Numbered from the stretch's first letter, positions 1 to 14,345 are shown. The stretch: 64,000 bases of DNA from Phylloscopus collybita (GCA_027886175.1 JAJNNQ010000009.1:17147501-17211500); one strand, 5' to 3'. Made by a program: numbers and translations. The notes: generated from the letters alone by a model not told the origin.

Positions 1-364
1 AATGAGGTTGAATTCTTCATCTGCTGCCTGTGATAATAGGTGACTGAAGAATTAAAACCTTGACTTCACAGCTGATTTTGTTTTTGGGCAGAAGTTGGAC
101 TTTCCAACCTGACTTTTCTTATGATTTTATGAATTATAAGAGATTCTACAGCAATATTTTCAGTATAGCAGTTTTATATTTAACTGCACCAGTGTAGATC
201 ATTGTGCCACTATTAAAAAAATGTATCTGGCCAAATTTCTAACCTTTCTGTAGTATTTCTAAGTTGTTACTGGATGAATGAAGGAATTTTTGATGTGCTC
301 TATTTCCATCTAGAAGCTAATATTCAACTACTTTGAAGATGGTGGGTGGCCTCTAGCACTTGTC

Positions 365-590
365 CTGTGAGGAGAGACTGAGGAAACTGGGCATGTTCAG
401 CTTGGAGAGGAGATGGCACAGTAGATATGGGGACACTTAATATCAGCTTCCAGTGCCAGAGAGATCATGAAAGAGATGGAGTCAGGTTCCAGGAATCAAT
501 CCTCAGAGTTGGTTCTGCTTTGAGCAGGAGGTTGGACTAGAAATGTCCTGAGATCCCTTCCAAGCTGAATTACTCTACAATCATCACATA
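365..590 (+). repeat. CR1 LINE fragment, 3' region, sense
   Basis: The stretch reads like the 3' end of a bird CR1 LINE on the + strand. It begins with the 'gagagactgaggaaactggg...gttcagcttggagagga' block, jumps over missing middle sequence, and ends with 'gagcaggaggttggactaga' and 'gatcccttccaagctgaatt', which normally lie just before the CR1 3' terminal repeats. It is diverged and internally shortened, so it is an old, dead copy. Recognition is from memory of the CR1 consensus; the ends are approximate. Confidence 0.75.
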
Positions 591-3500
591 ACAGCCTCTA
601 TATTTATTCAAAAGGTGATTATAATTCCTCTTATGAAATATCAAATGGCAGTACTATGAATGAATTTAATTAGGCTTGAATCTTTGGGCATGATGTTTCT
701 TGACCTCCTGGCTATGAGAGGAGACCTCTATAATCTATGTAGTGATGTCAGCAGAAGTTTGTGAGGAGAATACAATGGAAGGAAAGTTTGGAGTTGATGA
801 ATTCAAAGGAGTCAGTGATACCCCTTTTGGCCCCAAGCAGAATAGACATCTCATCTTTTGATGGTATGGTTTCTCAGTTTACTTTCCAGCTGGGTATTCT
901 GTGTCAGGCTGCGGTGAGGATAAGAGTGTGTAACTCTCACTTTCAGGCTGGTGTTGCTCATGGAAGGGGTAATTACTAGCACAGCTTTTCATCTCTGATA
1001 TTCCTGTAGCTATGAATGTCTTTCTTGCTTTTTGAACATAATTCAGATTCACAGGATTTCTCTGTGACTGTGATGGGTAGTCCTGTGCTTTTTTTGCCTT
1101 CCCCTACTCAACCTCCCAAAAGATGAAATTCCATAGAATCAGAATAAAGATGCAAAAATGTGTAGGATCCATGCATGATAATGCATAATTCGAACTCTCT
1201 CTCTCTGCTTTCCTTACCCCACTGCTCAATACTTACTCCTCCTGTTATAGCTCAGCAAAACACGGAAGTTTCATGCTGTTGTTGTTGATACTACTTACAG
1301 ATACGCACATTCAATACTTGGTCTACCAGGAAGCTGGTGGAATCACTTTCAATTGATATCACTGAGCAGCTGATCTTCAGCTTGCCTTCTTCATTTTCAA
1401 TCCATTTCTGGACTAAGTGATTCAGAGAAACCAGAGCTGCTATTTTTTTGGAGGAGAAGGATTAGCATAAAGGTACAAGTTCCACTTCCTCTTCTTTGCT
1501 ATGATGCCTACATTTGTTTTGTTTAAAAGGTACCCAGCATTCACCAGCGTGCAGGGTCCGAGAGAAGATGTTGCTTTTGTGCTCCAGACTGTATTTTCCT
1601 CCTTCATACAAGCCCAGCTGGTGAGAGGACTGGCAGATCTGTAATTCTCTGTTCCTATGAATGAAATGTAATCTGTCTTGCTGCTTTAGTATCTGGATGA
1701 AGCCTGGGGTAGTGAATTTGGAGTGTGGAGTCATCCACATATATTTGGAGGCACAACTGAGGCTTCATTATTATTGTTGTCCTTTCTTGTCTTTGTTAAT
1801 CATTCCTGTAGTGAAAAAGAGAAAAGGAATAAAGTGTTCTCTCTTCTGAGATTCTTTAAAGATGGGACATCAATCTTGATATTAGCAACACCACCTCCTT
1901 TTGATTTAAAGGGATATTTATAAAGTTGCAATGAGTGGGTTTTGCAAACAGCAAGCAGAGGATATGGATTTATACCTGCAGAAATCCATATTAGATTGGA
2001 CAGTATTTCTTCCAGGTGCGTTCTAGGACATCTGTATGTTGTGTCTTTGAGAGGAGCCCCTCAGATGCCCTGAATTTCTCAGAGCCAAAATGGTTGCCGT
2101 CTTTCAGTTTGCTGACTTTCACTTCTACCTACTAATACCTAGTATGCAACAAAAGCATATTTTAAATTACATTTATTCTTAAACTTAAAAGTGTTCCAAT
2201 CTAAAGAGTTGTATTTATTTGTCCACTCTTTTTAGCTCTAGGAACTGATAAAGATTGAAATATTTTTGAAAAAAGGTTTGAAAAGGATGAAATGCTTAAA
2301 CATACCAACATTGTCTTTCTGTCACTCCAGAAAGTTGTCATTTATTGTACTCACTCTGAAGGGCTTTGCAGATACTTTCTATGACTCTTTTATTTAAATT
2401 TAGATTCATTTTTGAAATAGTACCAAGAAGTTGACTGAAAGGAGGCAAAGCAAGAATTTAATGAATAACATATTGAGGTAGATTTCAGAAACTCTGTGCT
2501 ATCTTACTTCCTTTCACCCCTCAAATGTGTCTGTAAATATATGTATACCTCCCCCCATCTTTCCACAGGCTTGTCCAAAAATCCTTGCATTCCCACCTCC
2601 AACTTCTTATCTTTGATTGAAACAATTCCAGTTTCTTTCATCTCTCCCACATCCTCAGGAACTTTTCAACACTGGCTCTGATAGAGCCAGCTTTCTCCCT
2701 TTTATTTGATTCCTATTACTTCAAAGTAACAGTAAACTTTTGATGTGAAGGAGAAAATTTCAGGAGGAAGAGAGGGATAGGAGAGAAGATGCAGACATTT
2801 AATGACATTTTCCTGGGAAGTTTCCCAGCATAATATTCCTGAAAGCTATTCCCTGAAGGTATAACTACAAAGTAAAATGTAGGTGTGATTGCAGCACACT
2901 AAGAATAAAATGAATATACTTGTATCTCTGTATCTACATATATAACAACACAGAGACTAATAACTAAAATTCAGACTGGGGGTTGAAGTACACAGCTGCC
3001 AGTCTGTGACTGCATCTCCATTGCTGCAGTACTGTGCACACTGAAGCTAGAACAAAGGCATCTCATGGACATTTCTTTCTCTGATTTCAAGTATAAGCTG
3101 GAGACTTTGGATTCATTTCTAGCTGCCAAATTAATGATAAAGGATTTGATATTCCAGTAGTTCAACAATCTGATAGTTCTGTCCTATAAATGGGAATTTG
3201 CCCTTATGGAGACCGTGATTCTAGGGAATCAGGTAGGAAGGAATCTTGGTCTGACAGACTTCACCATATATTTTTTGGAAATGCTCAATATCTGCTTTGT
3301 CCCTTGGCTCTTTAAAACCAATTGCTGTACACACACAAGTGAATTTTGCACAATGCACAAAAGTGCATTCCAAATCACATGACATATATTTAGAAATCTC
3401 TTATCTTACAAACTACAGTTCTATCATAAACCATTTTGGAAACATGGTGGTATGCTTTGCTTCTCTTCTTTGGGAGACATTAACTACAAGAGTGGATTAT

Positions 3501-6500
3501 AAATCATTCTGGACTACCATCCTTTGATCGTAAAAATTTGTGGCCATTTTGGAACTTCTTTAATATTTTGAGAAATTTTGAGCAGCATTTGAGTTGGTTG
3601 CTCTTGCTTCAAGGTATTTTTGAGCCTCTTTACATAGTGAATAACTCCTGGAATTGCTGAATGTCAATTAGAAGTAAACATAACAATTAAAGCTAGTTAG
3701 ACAGAAATCAGATAAAAGTTCAAAACCAATACTTAGCCTACCAAATTAAACTGTAGAAAATTGCATCTGGAAAGATAAGTTAGATTGCTTTATTTTTGAA
3801 CAAGATGCAGTTTCTACAAAGTACTTGTATAGTTTACAGTTTTTATTTTTAATCTTTTCCCAAGAGGCTGGTTTCAAGTTTATTGTACTGTGTTTTCTAG
3901 GCATTCATAATTTTGGATCTATTTAATTTCTTCTTCTTATGCTTTTTTGTTTTAATATTTCCTACAAAGATTTATTCAGGTTGGAAAATTTAATTAGTTT
4001 TGCTTTTTTTTTTTTCTTTTCACTACAGTCTCAAAGGGCTCCTCATCTCCTTTCACTTCTTTGTTAATTGTATTTTATTTTCACCTGTTTAAGGCTATTT
4101 CCCCAAGGAGTTTGGAGGATTAAGCTTTTGTTCAATAAGAAAGAATTGAAGTCTCAAATTCAGATTATAACTAGTCATGTGTGTGTATGTATAACAAGCC
4201 TGAGATTATGCTGAAGTCCCTTGCCCTTTTTTATCTTTCAAGGGAGAATAACTTGAGCTTGCATTTCCACAAGGTATCTGCATCTAATGTGTTTGTTTGG
4301 GGTCACATTTACTTCAAATATTAGCACTTCTTTAAAATTCTATGCAATTACTCAATTCAATGCTTTAACTTTTACTGATATCTATGGTCTTTAGATACAA
4401 AACCCCCTTTTAAATGTTCTTTTCGGTTGAAATTGAAATGTCTTGTGAAGATGATTGGAAATCTTTTCCATTGCACTGGCAGATCATGGTGTTCCTATCT
4501 GGACACAAAAGTAGGAACAGCATCAATATCACTGAAAAATCATCTGAAAAAATGCTAGAGCAAGTATATTCTCCCCGGGTGGTAAGTTTATATTGTTTTT
4601 AAATAGTACATATCTTATTAGCTCAGAGATGCAAGCAAACTGTCCAGATAAATTACTAGGTATTTTTTAAACCTGCCTAAGGAATTGTGTACTATGCTTT
4701 GTTCTCAACACCATGGATGTAAACTGGTTATGGAAGAGCGCATCATAGTATTCCAATATTTTTATTCTATTATATTAGAAAGACATGCCACTTATAAAAC
4801 ATCACGATTAGTATAATTTTAATTTTTTTAGCTTCCTCTTGTGTAATTGTCTCCTGTAGGTCATAACTGCGTTTTCTTAGCAAGCTCCAATTCCTACTGC
4901 TAATATGCTGTGTTGCTTAAGCCAATCAAATGATAAGTTAACCTCTAATTTTAGAGCTAATCCAGAAATATTTTTGCATTCCTTTTAGCAGCTATAATAT
5001 GGCTTTAATACACTCTGTATGCTTCCTCTGATCTATCAAACATGGATCATGCATTTCTGACAATCCTCTTTGGACCCATGCTGTGATCATAAGAGCTAGT
5101 AGATTGCAGGACACTTTTGTGGCTATATCCTACAAAGCAGGACAGCTTTTTACAAATGCATTAAACATTAATACAGACAAATGTGAAGTTTTTTAGTGCA
5201 GAAGCTTTATTTGCTTGGACATGTATGTATTTTATATTAGTAATTTTTACCATACCACACACTCCTCTCTGGAATTTGAGCTCTGAGAACGATTCCTTGG
5301 ACTCAGTAAATGTTGTTTCATTTAAGACCAAGGGAACAAATGAAAATTGCTCAGACTTACATTTCAGTGAAATCTCATAAGTAATGCATGAACTGTGTTT
5401 CAGAACTGACTTGTACAGGGCCTTAAGTACCTTGTTACACTCATCACCCTCCATAAGGAAACTACAGAGAAGAGAAATTCTTCCCCCCTTTCTTTTCCAA
5501 GCTACAGAAAATTTGGAAGAAATGTGAGGGAGGCAAATACTGGTCATGAAAATGAAAATGTTTATTTTTAATTATCAGGGAATGTCCTGATTTAGTTGGT
5601 TGTTACTGACTGGGGGACATCAGAGAAAATACTTGTATTCTTGATGCATGATGTACCAAAGTCACTGTCACTGTCAGGACTTTTCAGTACGAGTTTAATA
5701 TGAATGGATAGATACATTGCCAAGAAACCTGATGGAAACAACCACACCAGCTCAAAGCCCTTACGAAAGCTTTCTAAAGCTCCTCAGGTATTTTTCTTTG
5801 CTTTGTTAGGATTTGAGATTCTGACTCCAGTTTTAAATTGATTGTTTTATCTGACATGAAAATAGTTTTTCCTATAAGCCTGCAATAATCCACTATCAGT
5901 GTCTACTGCTACCCTAAAGTTATTCCTAAAGCATGACCTGCTTTTATGATACATAAACCCTTGCCATCATATACTACTACCACTACACATTCTTTTGCAT
6001 GCTAACATAATATTATGTATCCCAGCTGACCTTTATTATCTATATAATCCTGCTGAATAGGATAGTAACTTCAATACTTTTCATTCAAATATAACCTCTC
6101 TTGTATAATATGTACTAGGTTGCCAGTTTAAGTTCTTGTGTGCATAAATCTACTGCAAGGTTATAAAAACCTAGAAGAAATGCCAAACCATAATCAATGA
6201 ACAATGTGTGTACACAGATGCAATATGAAGAGGAGAGAAATTAAAGATTTCAACGACAACTCTAAGCGGCTACTGTTGACATTAGAAATGCAAGGATTAA
6301 AATGATATCTGCATTGAAATGCTAACAAGTATGATGATTTAGACAGTGTGCCCTGTTTCTCATTATTATGCATAGCTTGCATATAACACAAGTAGTTGTA
6401 ACCTTTGTGTGAAGAGCAAAGTCAGGAAATGTTAATCCATGGGGAAACCATCACTTCTCTCCAACTGCCATAGAGAAACTCTAGCTGAAATGATTGCTCT

Positions 6501-7589
6501 TGTTCTCCAGTTCGGGGGAAAAAAACATCCTTTTTATGGTTAAATACCCCCTTTTATGCTGTGTATGTATTAGTCAAATTGATTCCCATGAGAGTTCTCC
6601 AGGCTTGTAAAACACTATCATCCAGTGCATCTACAAAGGGAGCTGGAGGAGGGAAAATGAGAAATGTTAGAAAAAAAGATCATCTGAAAACCTGGAAATA
6701 GCAATTTTATCAAAGTTGGCAAGACTTGAGAACCAATATACAGGTGTTCTGGAAAGATACTTGTCTGGTGGGAAGGTCAGAATTTGAATTTAAACTTCAC
6801 TTGGAGCTCTGGTCTTCTCCTACAGACAGGCTAGTCACATGTATAAGGCCCGGTGTCACTTGATAGGCAGGAAGGGGCTGCTGGAGAAGGGTCTTAAGAA
6901 TGCTTTTGGCATAGATTTGTCTATAATGCTTTTGCACATGTCCTGCCCTCTAAAGGTCTGTTCTGGCCACCTATTGAAAGATTCTATGGCAACCACTTCT
7001 TGACACTTTAACATGACTTACAGGCAGAAGTTTCAGCTAAACTGCCATGGGCTTTGAGTGCTAGGACAGGAAATTATTAAGGAGAGAAAAAACATATGGC
7101 TGATTGCAAGCAAACAAACTTTTAAATGAAGTAGACCTTACTATTTGATAGTCTAATCATAATCCTCAAAGCTGTTGTGCTTTTGCTGCTCCCAGCTTCA
7201 TGGTTACTTCACTGAGTATCTGTTTTTTGCTTGAAAGGAATTAGTCAGCTTCAAGTAAGTAACTACTTCTTGCCCTGATTTTCATATTTCTGGGCAAGAA
7301 CTTGTGATTTGTTTTCACTCACATCAATGCATACTGTTGCCATCATAATTGATTTTTGCAGTTGAGTTTTTTCCACTTGGATCCATCTGGAAGACTCCTG
7401 TTTTTAAGTGTTGCACTGCTTTGCCTTCTCAGTCATCTTTCTCCCACACAAATAGAGAATGTTAAAGAATGAAAAATTAATTTAGAAATTTTTGTGTTCT
7501 TTAGAACTCTCTTGTGTATGTATTATGTATTTTATGCATACACTCTTCAGTCCATGGGCTCTCTGCTGTTGCACAATGCAGAGGTGTTA
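591..7589. other. AT-rich non-coding DNA, nothing identified
   Basis: I see no convincing exon, RNA gene or repeat here. The longest open frame is 128 codons on the - strand at 5,161-5,547; it has no recognisable motif and overlaps open frames in other phases, as expected by chance in AT-rich DNA. It could be intergenic or intronic. Confidence 0.5.
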
Positions 7590-7690
7590 ACACAGAATGG
7601 TTTGAGTTGGGAGGTGATTAAAGATCATCTTGCTCCACCCCTCTGCCCTAAGTACAGTTACACCAAAATGCCATACAAATACTTTTAGCT
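7590..7690 (-). repeat. Short CR1 LINE fragment, antisense
   Basis: The words 'acagaatggtttgagttgg' and 'gattaaagatcatcttgctccacccctctgccct' match the reverse complement of the extreme 3' region of a CR1 subfamily, where a 'tggtttgggttggaaggg...aaagatcatc' block is typical. Only about 70-100 bp survive. It is an old 5'-truncated LINE remnant. Confidence 0.6.
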
Positions 7691-7731
7691 GATGGGAGAA
7701 TATTAACTTTTTATAACTTTTTATGCAAGAA

Positions 7732-7790
7732 CCAAAAAAACAAAACAAAAAACCCCAAACAAACAAAACCAAAAAACCAAACAAAAAAGA
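7732..7790. repeat. A-rich low-complexity tract (A/C)
   Basis: The tract is made of A runs broken by C or CC (patterns such as caaaacaaaaaacccc). It is low-complexity DNA and could be the degenerate remains of a poly(A) region. No gene body is recognisable beside it. Confidence 0.8.
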
Positions 7791-9950
7791 AGCTACAGAG
7801 AGGTAACTTGATTTTCTGAAAACAAAGTGTAAGGTGGTTCTGAAATCCTAGTTTCGAATTTGCATATGTTCAATCATCCAACCCCCAATTTCCCAATTTT
7901 AGGCTGTGTTACATAATTCCATTATTGTTCTGAGGAAAAATATATATTGAGTTTGGGCTCAGATCATTACCAAACTCTTATAGAAGAAGGAATAGTTTAC
8001 ATTTTTTTAGAATAGCTTATGGCAATAACCTAGATCTTAGCAATAAACCTTATTTATATTCAAGAAGACAAAATGTATACAGCAGCAATAACAGAGAAAA
8101 TCAATGGAAATATAAGTGAGTATCAAAACTTTACAATACAGGTGCAGGCACAGGAAAAACTGTCTCCCTTAGTTCATATTAGATATGATCTGAGCAAACA
8201 AAGGTCTCTTGAGAACTAATCTCAACAACTATAGGTACTGGATCAAGGAAGTGAAAGCTTTGATTCCTACAGAGCTACTTGAGATTTGAGCCGGATGTGG
8301 TGGCTACCAGGGTGGGCTAAATCTATGGGATGGAAATGCTGAGCTCTGGGGAGAAAATATGCTTGAGGAGAAGAAACTCATTCATGGCTCATTTGTTTTA
8401 AAAGCATATCAATATCTCAGGAAGTGAATCTGTAGCTGCACTAGCAAAAATCCGTGCTGTGTCCTCAAACAGAACAGGTTGAATATTAGGTCTTTAAAAC
8501 ACAGAAAAAGAAGGAAACATTGAAGAAATTCAGGATCTTGTAATTTTTCATCAGGTTTTATTCCTAGAAGTTACTCTGACACTTCCTAAACTGTTTTTGA
8601 AAATTTATTTTAATTGTTTATGAATTATTTTAACTTGACACTTTCAGGTTAGGCTGTTATGATTTTTTTTCTTAAAACTGTTTTATTAATTTTTTCTCCT
8701 TAAATTGAACACTAACAAGCATATTTTACATTTATATATACATTTTCAATCTCAAAACATGCAGATGGCTGTCTCCTTTAAAAAAGTGCTCCTGGGATGG
8801 ACTTGATATGTTAAATTTTGACTTGTAGTAAATTTTTACAGTTGAGTTATAAACCTCTGGGAAATGCTGGGGTGGGTTATCACAAAAATGCTAATACAAC
8901 CCTAACTCCAGCAGTGATGTTGTAATATATACATCATTAAGTTTCCATTCTCATGGAACACTTGGTGTACGGAATATTTACATTTATAGTACTATAGTGT
9001 ATCTTACAGTGTCCCTTCAGGTAACAGCAAAATGATAGTTTCATGTAGAAAATTATGTGACATTATTCTAATACACCCATGCTGATTTAAGCTCAGAGAG
9101 GCTTAGGAGCAGGATTGTCATAATGCTTCCCTATATTAGCCTAGAAAGTATTCAGCACCTTTTAACTGTTAGTTTAGTAGTTGCTCAGAGAATGGTGATA
9201 GAATGGTGATAACTCAGAAGACTTTTTTATCCTTCTCCTTTCTACAGTAATTGCATCATACTGGGTAGGCTTTGTTGTTGTTGTTGTTAAAATAAATCTA
9301 TTATTCAGAGTTGCTTTGTATGAAGTTCAAATATGAAATACTTTTTTCAATGTGTTTGGGCTACCTGTTTGTATATTTACCTAATTTATCTATGTAGGTT
9401 TTATACTAGGTGTCATTTACCCTTAAATGCTCACAGATAGTTGCTTTTCATTCTAACTGTAGCAGGAAAAGTTGTAAGGGGGGAAATTGTTACATTGTTT
9501 GGAAGGAGACAATTAGAATACACCCTTTTTCTGGACTTAGAAGAATGGCAAGGAAAACAGGGAAAAAAGGAAAAGCCTTTGAAAGACTGTGGTCTTTTGA
9601 CTGTGATCTTTTGTCACCGAGAATGGACTTTAAAGAGCAGAGATCCATTGATGAGGGCAAAGAAAGACTCAGATTTACCAAAGTCAGTAAAGGGCAACAA
9701 AAGTTTGCATGAAGACATTTGCAGCATTTGAGCCTTGTGAACTATTCTCTATCAATTTAGGTTCATCCTGGCCAGCATGGCCACATTATTTCTGCTTTGC
9801 TTTATTGCCTAAAGATGAAGACACGTTTATGTTTTTGGTAGTACAAGTGGATTTGCCTGAACAGAGTAAAAAGGAAATTTTATATAAGTTACTGAATGTC
9901 TTTCAGGTATTTTGAATGTAGAGAATAATTTTTGGGTCTGATTTTTGAGG
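7791..9950. other. AT-rich non-coding DNA, nothing identified
   Basis: No exon or known repeat was recognised. Two overlapping + strand frames at about 9,410-9,730 (100 and 96 codons) are in different phases and show no family motif, so I treat them as chance. Confidence 0.45.
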
Positions 9951-9955
9951 TTTGG

Positions 9956-10666
9956 TGCCAGGACTGAACCTGCAAGACTGCACAACAGGACATGTGTGCA
10001 TGTGCTGCTTACATGATGCAAGTCAACAGACAAGCAGGAGTTATCCATAACAACTGCTCATGTGTGGAAGATAAGGTGGCAGATGTGTGTGTCCCAAACA
10101 CCTACAGCTGGGTAACCCTGGAGCCAGCCAAGGATTGCTGTTAAGAGTAGGGTGTGGCTGGAGAAGGGGGGACTCGTGAAGGTTGGGCCGGACTTGTCTG
10201 GGGGGCACATTCTGGCTCCTGGAGATAAGCACAGCACAGTACAGCACAGGTAGGAATGAGGCTGAGAAGCAAATATGGGCTGTAGTGTTGGGATCAAGAC
10301 CACCAAAGATCCCCAAAGGTCTCTGAACCATAGAAGAACAGACTGCACATGACAACTAATTTGCATAGAAAGTGAAAGAATTATCTCCAGGGCAGGGAAA
10401 AATTATCTATGAACAGGTACCCTCATGAATGCTCTCCAGGACTCTGGGCACCCGACCGCCTTGACTGATGTTAGAGACAGGACTGGTAATTTCCCTTTCT
10501 TTCTCTCTGTGTCTCTCTCTCTATGTCTCTGTCTCCATCTCTCTCTTTTCCACCCTGCCCCTCACCCTACCCCTTTATCCAAAAACACTGATTTCCATGC
10601 TAATTGTATAATTTACTAATAAATTACCATTGTTTTTTTTTGGAGTCTCTTACTTTCGTGTTTCCA
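9956..10666 (+). mobile_element. Solo LTR, ERVL-like, 711 bp with 5-bp TSD
   Basis: The unit begins TGCCAGGACTG and ends GTGTTTCCA, giving the TG...CA ends of an LTR. It is flanked by identical 5-bp repeats TTTGG at 9,951-9,955 and 10,667-10,671. Inside, an AATAAA signal at 10,618-10,623 follows a long pyrimidine-rich TCTC stretch (about 10,494-10,560), a layout common in bird class III LTRs. An octamer-like ATTTGCAT lies near 10,357. No internal retroviral sequence adjoins it, so it is a solo LTR left by recombination between two LTRs. The 5-bp duplication suggests ERVL/class III. The family name cannot be assigned without a library search. Confidence 0.7.
10618..10623 (+). promoter_or_regulatory. 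Polyadenylation signal of the solo LTR
   Basis: AATAAA lies 43 bp before the LTR end, where the R/U5 cleavage signal is expected. Confidence 0.5.
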
Positions 10667-10671
10667 TTTGG

Positions 10672-13600
10672 CTACAAGCATCCACAAACCTTGAGTGCTC
10701 CTTTCCCCTTAAGGGTGGATACCACACTGTGTTGCTAAGTAAGTAATGTAGTTGTACCATAGGTATGAATGTTCTGGACTAAACACTGAGGTGTAACTGC
10801 CTAAGTAAAGGTCCCATGTCTACTAAAAGGTAACACCTTTTGTTCTCAAAACACATGTAGAAAGGCAACAACATATTGTTTCTAATGGTGAAGATAGGGC
10901 CATGGTGAATCTTTTGCTCTGAAAATGCATTTGGGTTAAGACTTCCCCCAGAATATATCTGAAAAAACATTTTGTAACTAATTGCATTCCAGTGCAATTA
11001 GTAATTTACAGGAGTTATGACTATATCCCTGTAGAGCTTTGTTTGATCCAAAACACACAGCAGCTACCAAGTACTCTTCTGTAGAGTGCATACAGCTATA
11101 AGAGAATGACATTTGAGTTAATTAATCTGTGGAAATACTGTTAGAGAGAAAGAGACTAATGTTGACGACTTGTCAGATTCTACTTGCTTTCTGAAAATGC
11201 TTCTGTGACAAAAGATACCAGCAACAGGCATCAGTACCAGCACAGCACCTTGTTAATCTGTTCCGTTTTGTTTCTCCGCATTCAAAGAGCAATCAGAAAT
11301 TTTCTGTTGGAATGAATCACATTTTAAATTAGGACAACAAAATAGGAAGAAATAAAGCGCCATCAGAGAAAAAGAGTGCATTTGTTTTTTTCACACAGAC
11401 TTCACTAAAATTGCTGCTGTTCTCTGTAGACTTCTCCAGCTTTTTAAAACCTTATGGCAATAGCCACAGCACATATAGGTATCTAATTGTACTGTCATCC
11501 ACGACTTCATCCTCTTGAGGCACTAAACCTTGAGTTTCCTTAACTTTACCCTGATCTGGTGAGGGCACTGGTGAGGATGTGGGACGTGAAAAGCCTGGTC
11601 AGCATTTCATTTTAGAAGATGTAGGCTTTTACTGCTATTTACTGCTAGGAGGGGACCTACTCGTGAGTATATTGCAAGTGTGTTTGGTGGGGCTGGGAGG
11701 TTACAATCAGAATAATCTCAGGGCTCAGATCTTGCTTTTAGCTGTGGAAGTTGCCATCCAGCTGTCAAAAATGAGTGAATTAAGTATCTAAACAGAAATA
11801 GCTGAACTGAGAAATTACTTTAGTCTTATTGTTTAGTCATTTATTTTATTGTGATTAAGCTTTGTAATTTAGAAATGCAGAATAAAATTGTATGTTTTAC
11901 ATACATTTAAGTAGCATGATCCTCTGCAACTAGTAGCTTGCATCAGGAATTTTATACAGACTGTAACTCAATCAGAAATACTATATTGGCCAATTTTTGC
12001 TATTTAACAATTCTGAAAAATGTTTGCTTTATTTAATCTCAAGGGCAGATGAGTATCTGATCCTAAATGGGGAGAAAATGTTTAAATGCGCAAATATGTG
12101 GAATTTCAAGAAGTTACGTATATAAAATAACAAATTCAGAAAGTGAGAATATGAGAGGGAGAATACCTGTAGATATTTAGCTATTAGTCATTGTAGTCTA
12201 TTTTAGCTTATTGAATATGTACAGTTACTGTGTGTCCTGGGCAAACACAGAGAGTGTCTTATGAGCTTTGGAAGAAAGGAAGTGGTCTTGGGCAGAGAAG
12301 TGTGACACACTCCAGTAGCTTCTCCTGTTTGGTCAAGGAGGTCTCCTGGATGTATTTTTTTGGAAGTACCTGCCCTTTTCCCCCATGATAAAACCAAGTC
12401 ATCAGAAAGATCAAGACAAAGGCCTGTAGAGCAAGAGCAGCCCATATTCAGAAAACATTGGGCATTAGACTAAGAGGTAATGAGAGAATCCAGATTCTTC
12501 CCACTGACCTTATGATCCTTACAAATGGGACCTCTGAGAACACTGGTTGTAATATTTCTCTGCATTACTTACTATGGGAAGTAAACTTGTCAGCTGAAAG
12601 GGGTAATTCTGAATGGCAGTATTGCATATTCAGGATCAATGAGCCTTGACTGAATCTTTTCCTCTCTCTGTGTAATTAAAGATTCATGTAAGTTGGTTTT
12701 ATCCTCTGCATCTTTGCATTCAGATAGAAGAGAGATGGTTTTCTGCAGTGGAGTAAAAGGATGCATTGGATCTGTGAATCACAGGCGGGCAGCCTGTGAG
12801 GTTGCCAGGGCATTGCAAGTGAAGGTAGTTAAAGATTTTAAAAGCTGTAACTGGTCAGAAGTTCATGCCTGGTGTTTTCTTAGTGGTACTTGCAGAATGC
12901 TCTTTTGTAAGGGTGCTTCTGGATTCACTGGGTCCTTTGGAAGTTACCACTTTTAGAGTTTTGTTGTTTCACATCTAAGAAGTTGCTTTTTTTCCCTCAT
13001 AAATGAAAGAAAACAAACAAAAATGTTGCATTAGAGACATAATTTTCTTCCTCTCCTCACTGCTTTCTAGGTAGTCACTGACGTTTCTGTCTCTTTGGGC
13101 AGTGCCCACAGTGATACAGTCCACATTTTATTCTTGCTTGCCTTTCCATTCTTTCCAAATGTAAATATAAGAGTTTTGAGAAAACCTCATTTTGAATTGC
13201 TTTCAAGGAATTTCTTTTCTCTTTTCTCTTTCTAGAGAAATTTTTTAAGGGGAAGAAGACAACAAGAATGTGTAGGTTCAGTTAGCACTGCCCAGTACAT
13301 GAAAGATGAGGCAACTATTTTACTTAATTCTTCATATAAAGTCTATAAAACACAGTGACATTTTTTAAATTCATTAATTTGTATCATGTTAAAGCCAATT
13401 AGCATTCTAATTTGTTGGGGTTAGTCTATGGGTTTTTTTGTTTCATTGTAGTTTGGTATAAAAATTCATAATAGAGTTTGGAATAACTAGAAAACAGAAA
13501 AAAGTCTGAGCTGAAAAAACTTGAATATTTTGGTGTCATTTTCCCAAAGGCACTTAAGATCTGAAAGAACAAAATAAACATCTGGCTGTGGTGAACTCAT

Positions 13601-14261
13601 GCTCAGGAGCAATGACTTGAAATTTACTCACATTGTTGAATATCAGTGGAATTTTGTACTACAGACTACAGGTAAGAATTAATTATCATCACCATTTCTT
13701 AGCACATTTTGCAAAATGTTTAACATTTTGATGGGATAACCTCCTGCATTTTAATGTTCTGTTATTATCTTGGTGGATTTGGCAATATATTAATCCTAAA
13801 AAACAAACTAATCTCCCCAACAGGAGGGTAGAGAATTCCATAGGAAATGGATACAACTTCATCTGCCACGCTCTTTCTGTTTATATCTTGCCTTGCCTTT
13901 CACAACAAAGACAAAGTTGATACTTTTTACTAGTTCAGGAAGGTTATTTGCTATTCTGGAGTCAACCTGAAATCTTTGGAATGACTTTTAAGAAGCATAG
14001 TATTTGAGTATGAAAATTAAATGTATACCTTCCTTCTTAAACAAATTCTTCTAAACTGCTTATTATGTCTCTGTCAACAAAATGCTTACATGTGAGCTCA
14101 GCTCTGCAAAGCAGAGCTAGTAATATGTGGAGGCATTCTAAATGGAAGAGAGAAAGAACAGAGTTGTAACTTTTGTCAAAAATATTGTCAGGAAGTTATC
14201 TCAGGTTTGAAATGGAATGAGAAAGAGCAGGGAGAAAGGGGCATTTGTCACAGAATATCTG
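10672..14261. other. AT-rich non-coding DNA, nothing identified
   Basis: Only short open frames occur (longest 87 codons, + strand 12,693-12,956), none with recognisable motifs or convincing splice context. Confidence 0.45.
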
Positions 14262-14345
14262 TTACCCTAGTGAAAAGGTCACTGACCTTTGGGATTGAGG
14301 ATCCTACTTCAAATTCTAGCCTTAGAGCAGGCTTGCAAGCTAAAT
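14262..14345 (+). repeat. Possible MIR/tRNA-derived SINE fossil
   Basis: The run 'tagtgaaaaggtcactgacctttgggattgaggatcctacttcaaattctag' has the spacing of a tRNA-like A box and B box (ttcaaattct for GGTTCAAATCC) and resembles the 5' half of MIR-type SINEs. Divergence is high, so it could be chance. Confidence 0.3.

Noticed and set aside
5161..5547. 128-codon - strand frame
   Set aside because: Unrecognised, with an antisense frame of its own and no splice or promoter support.
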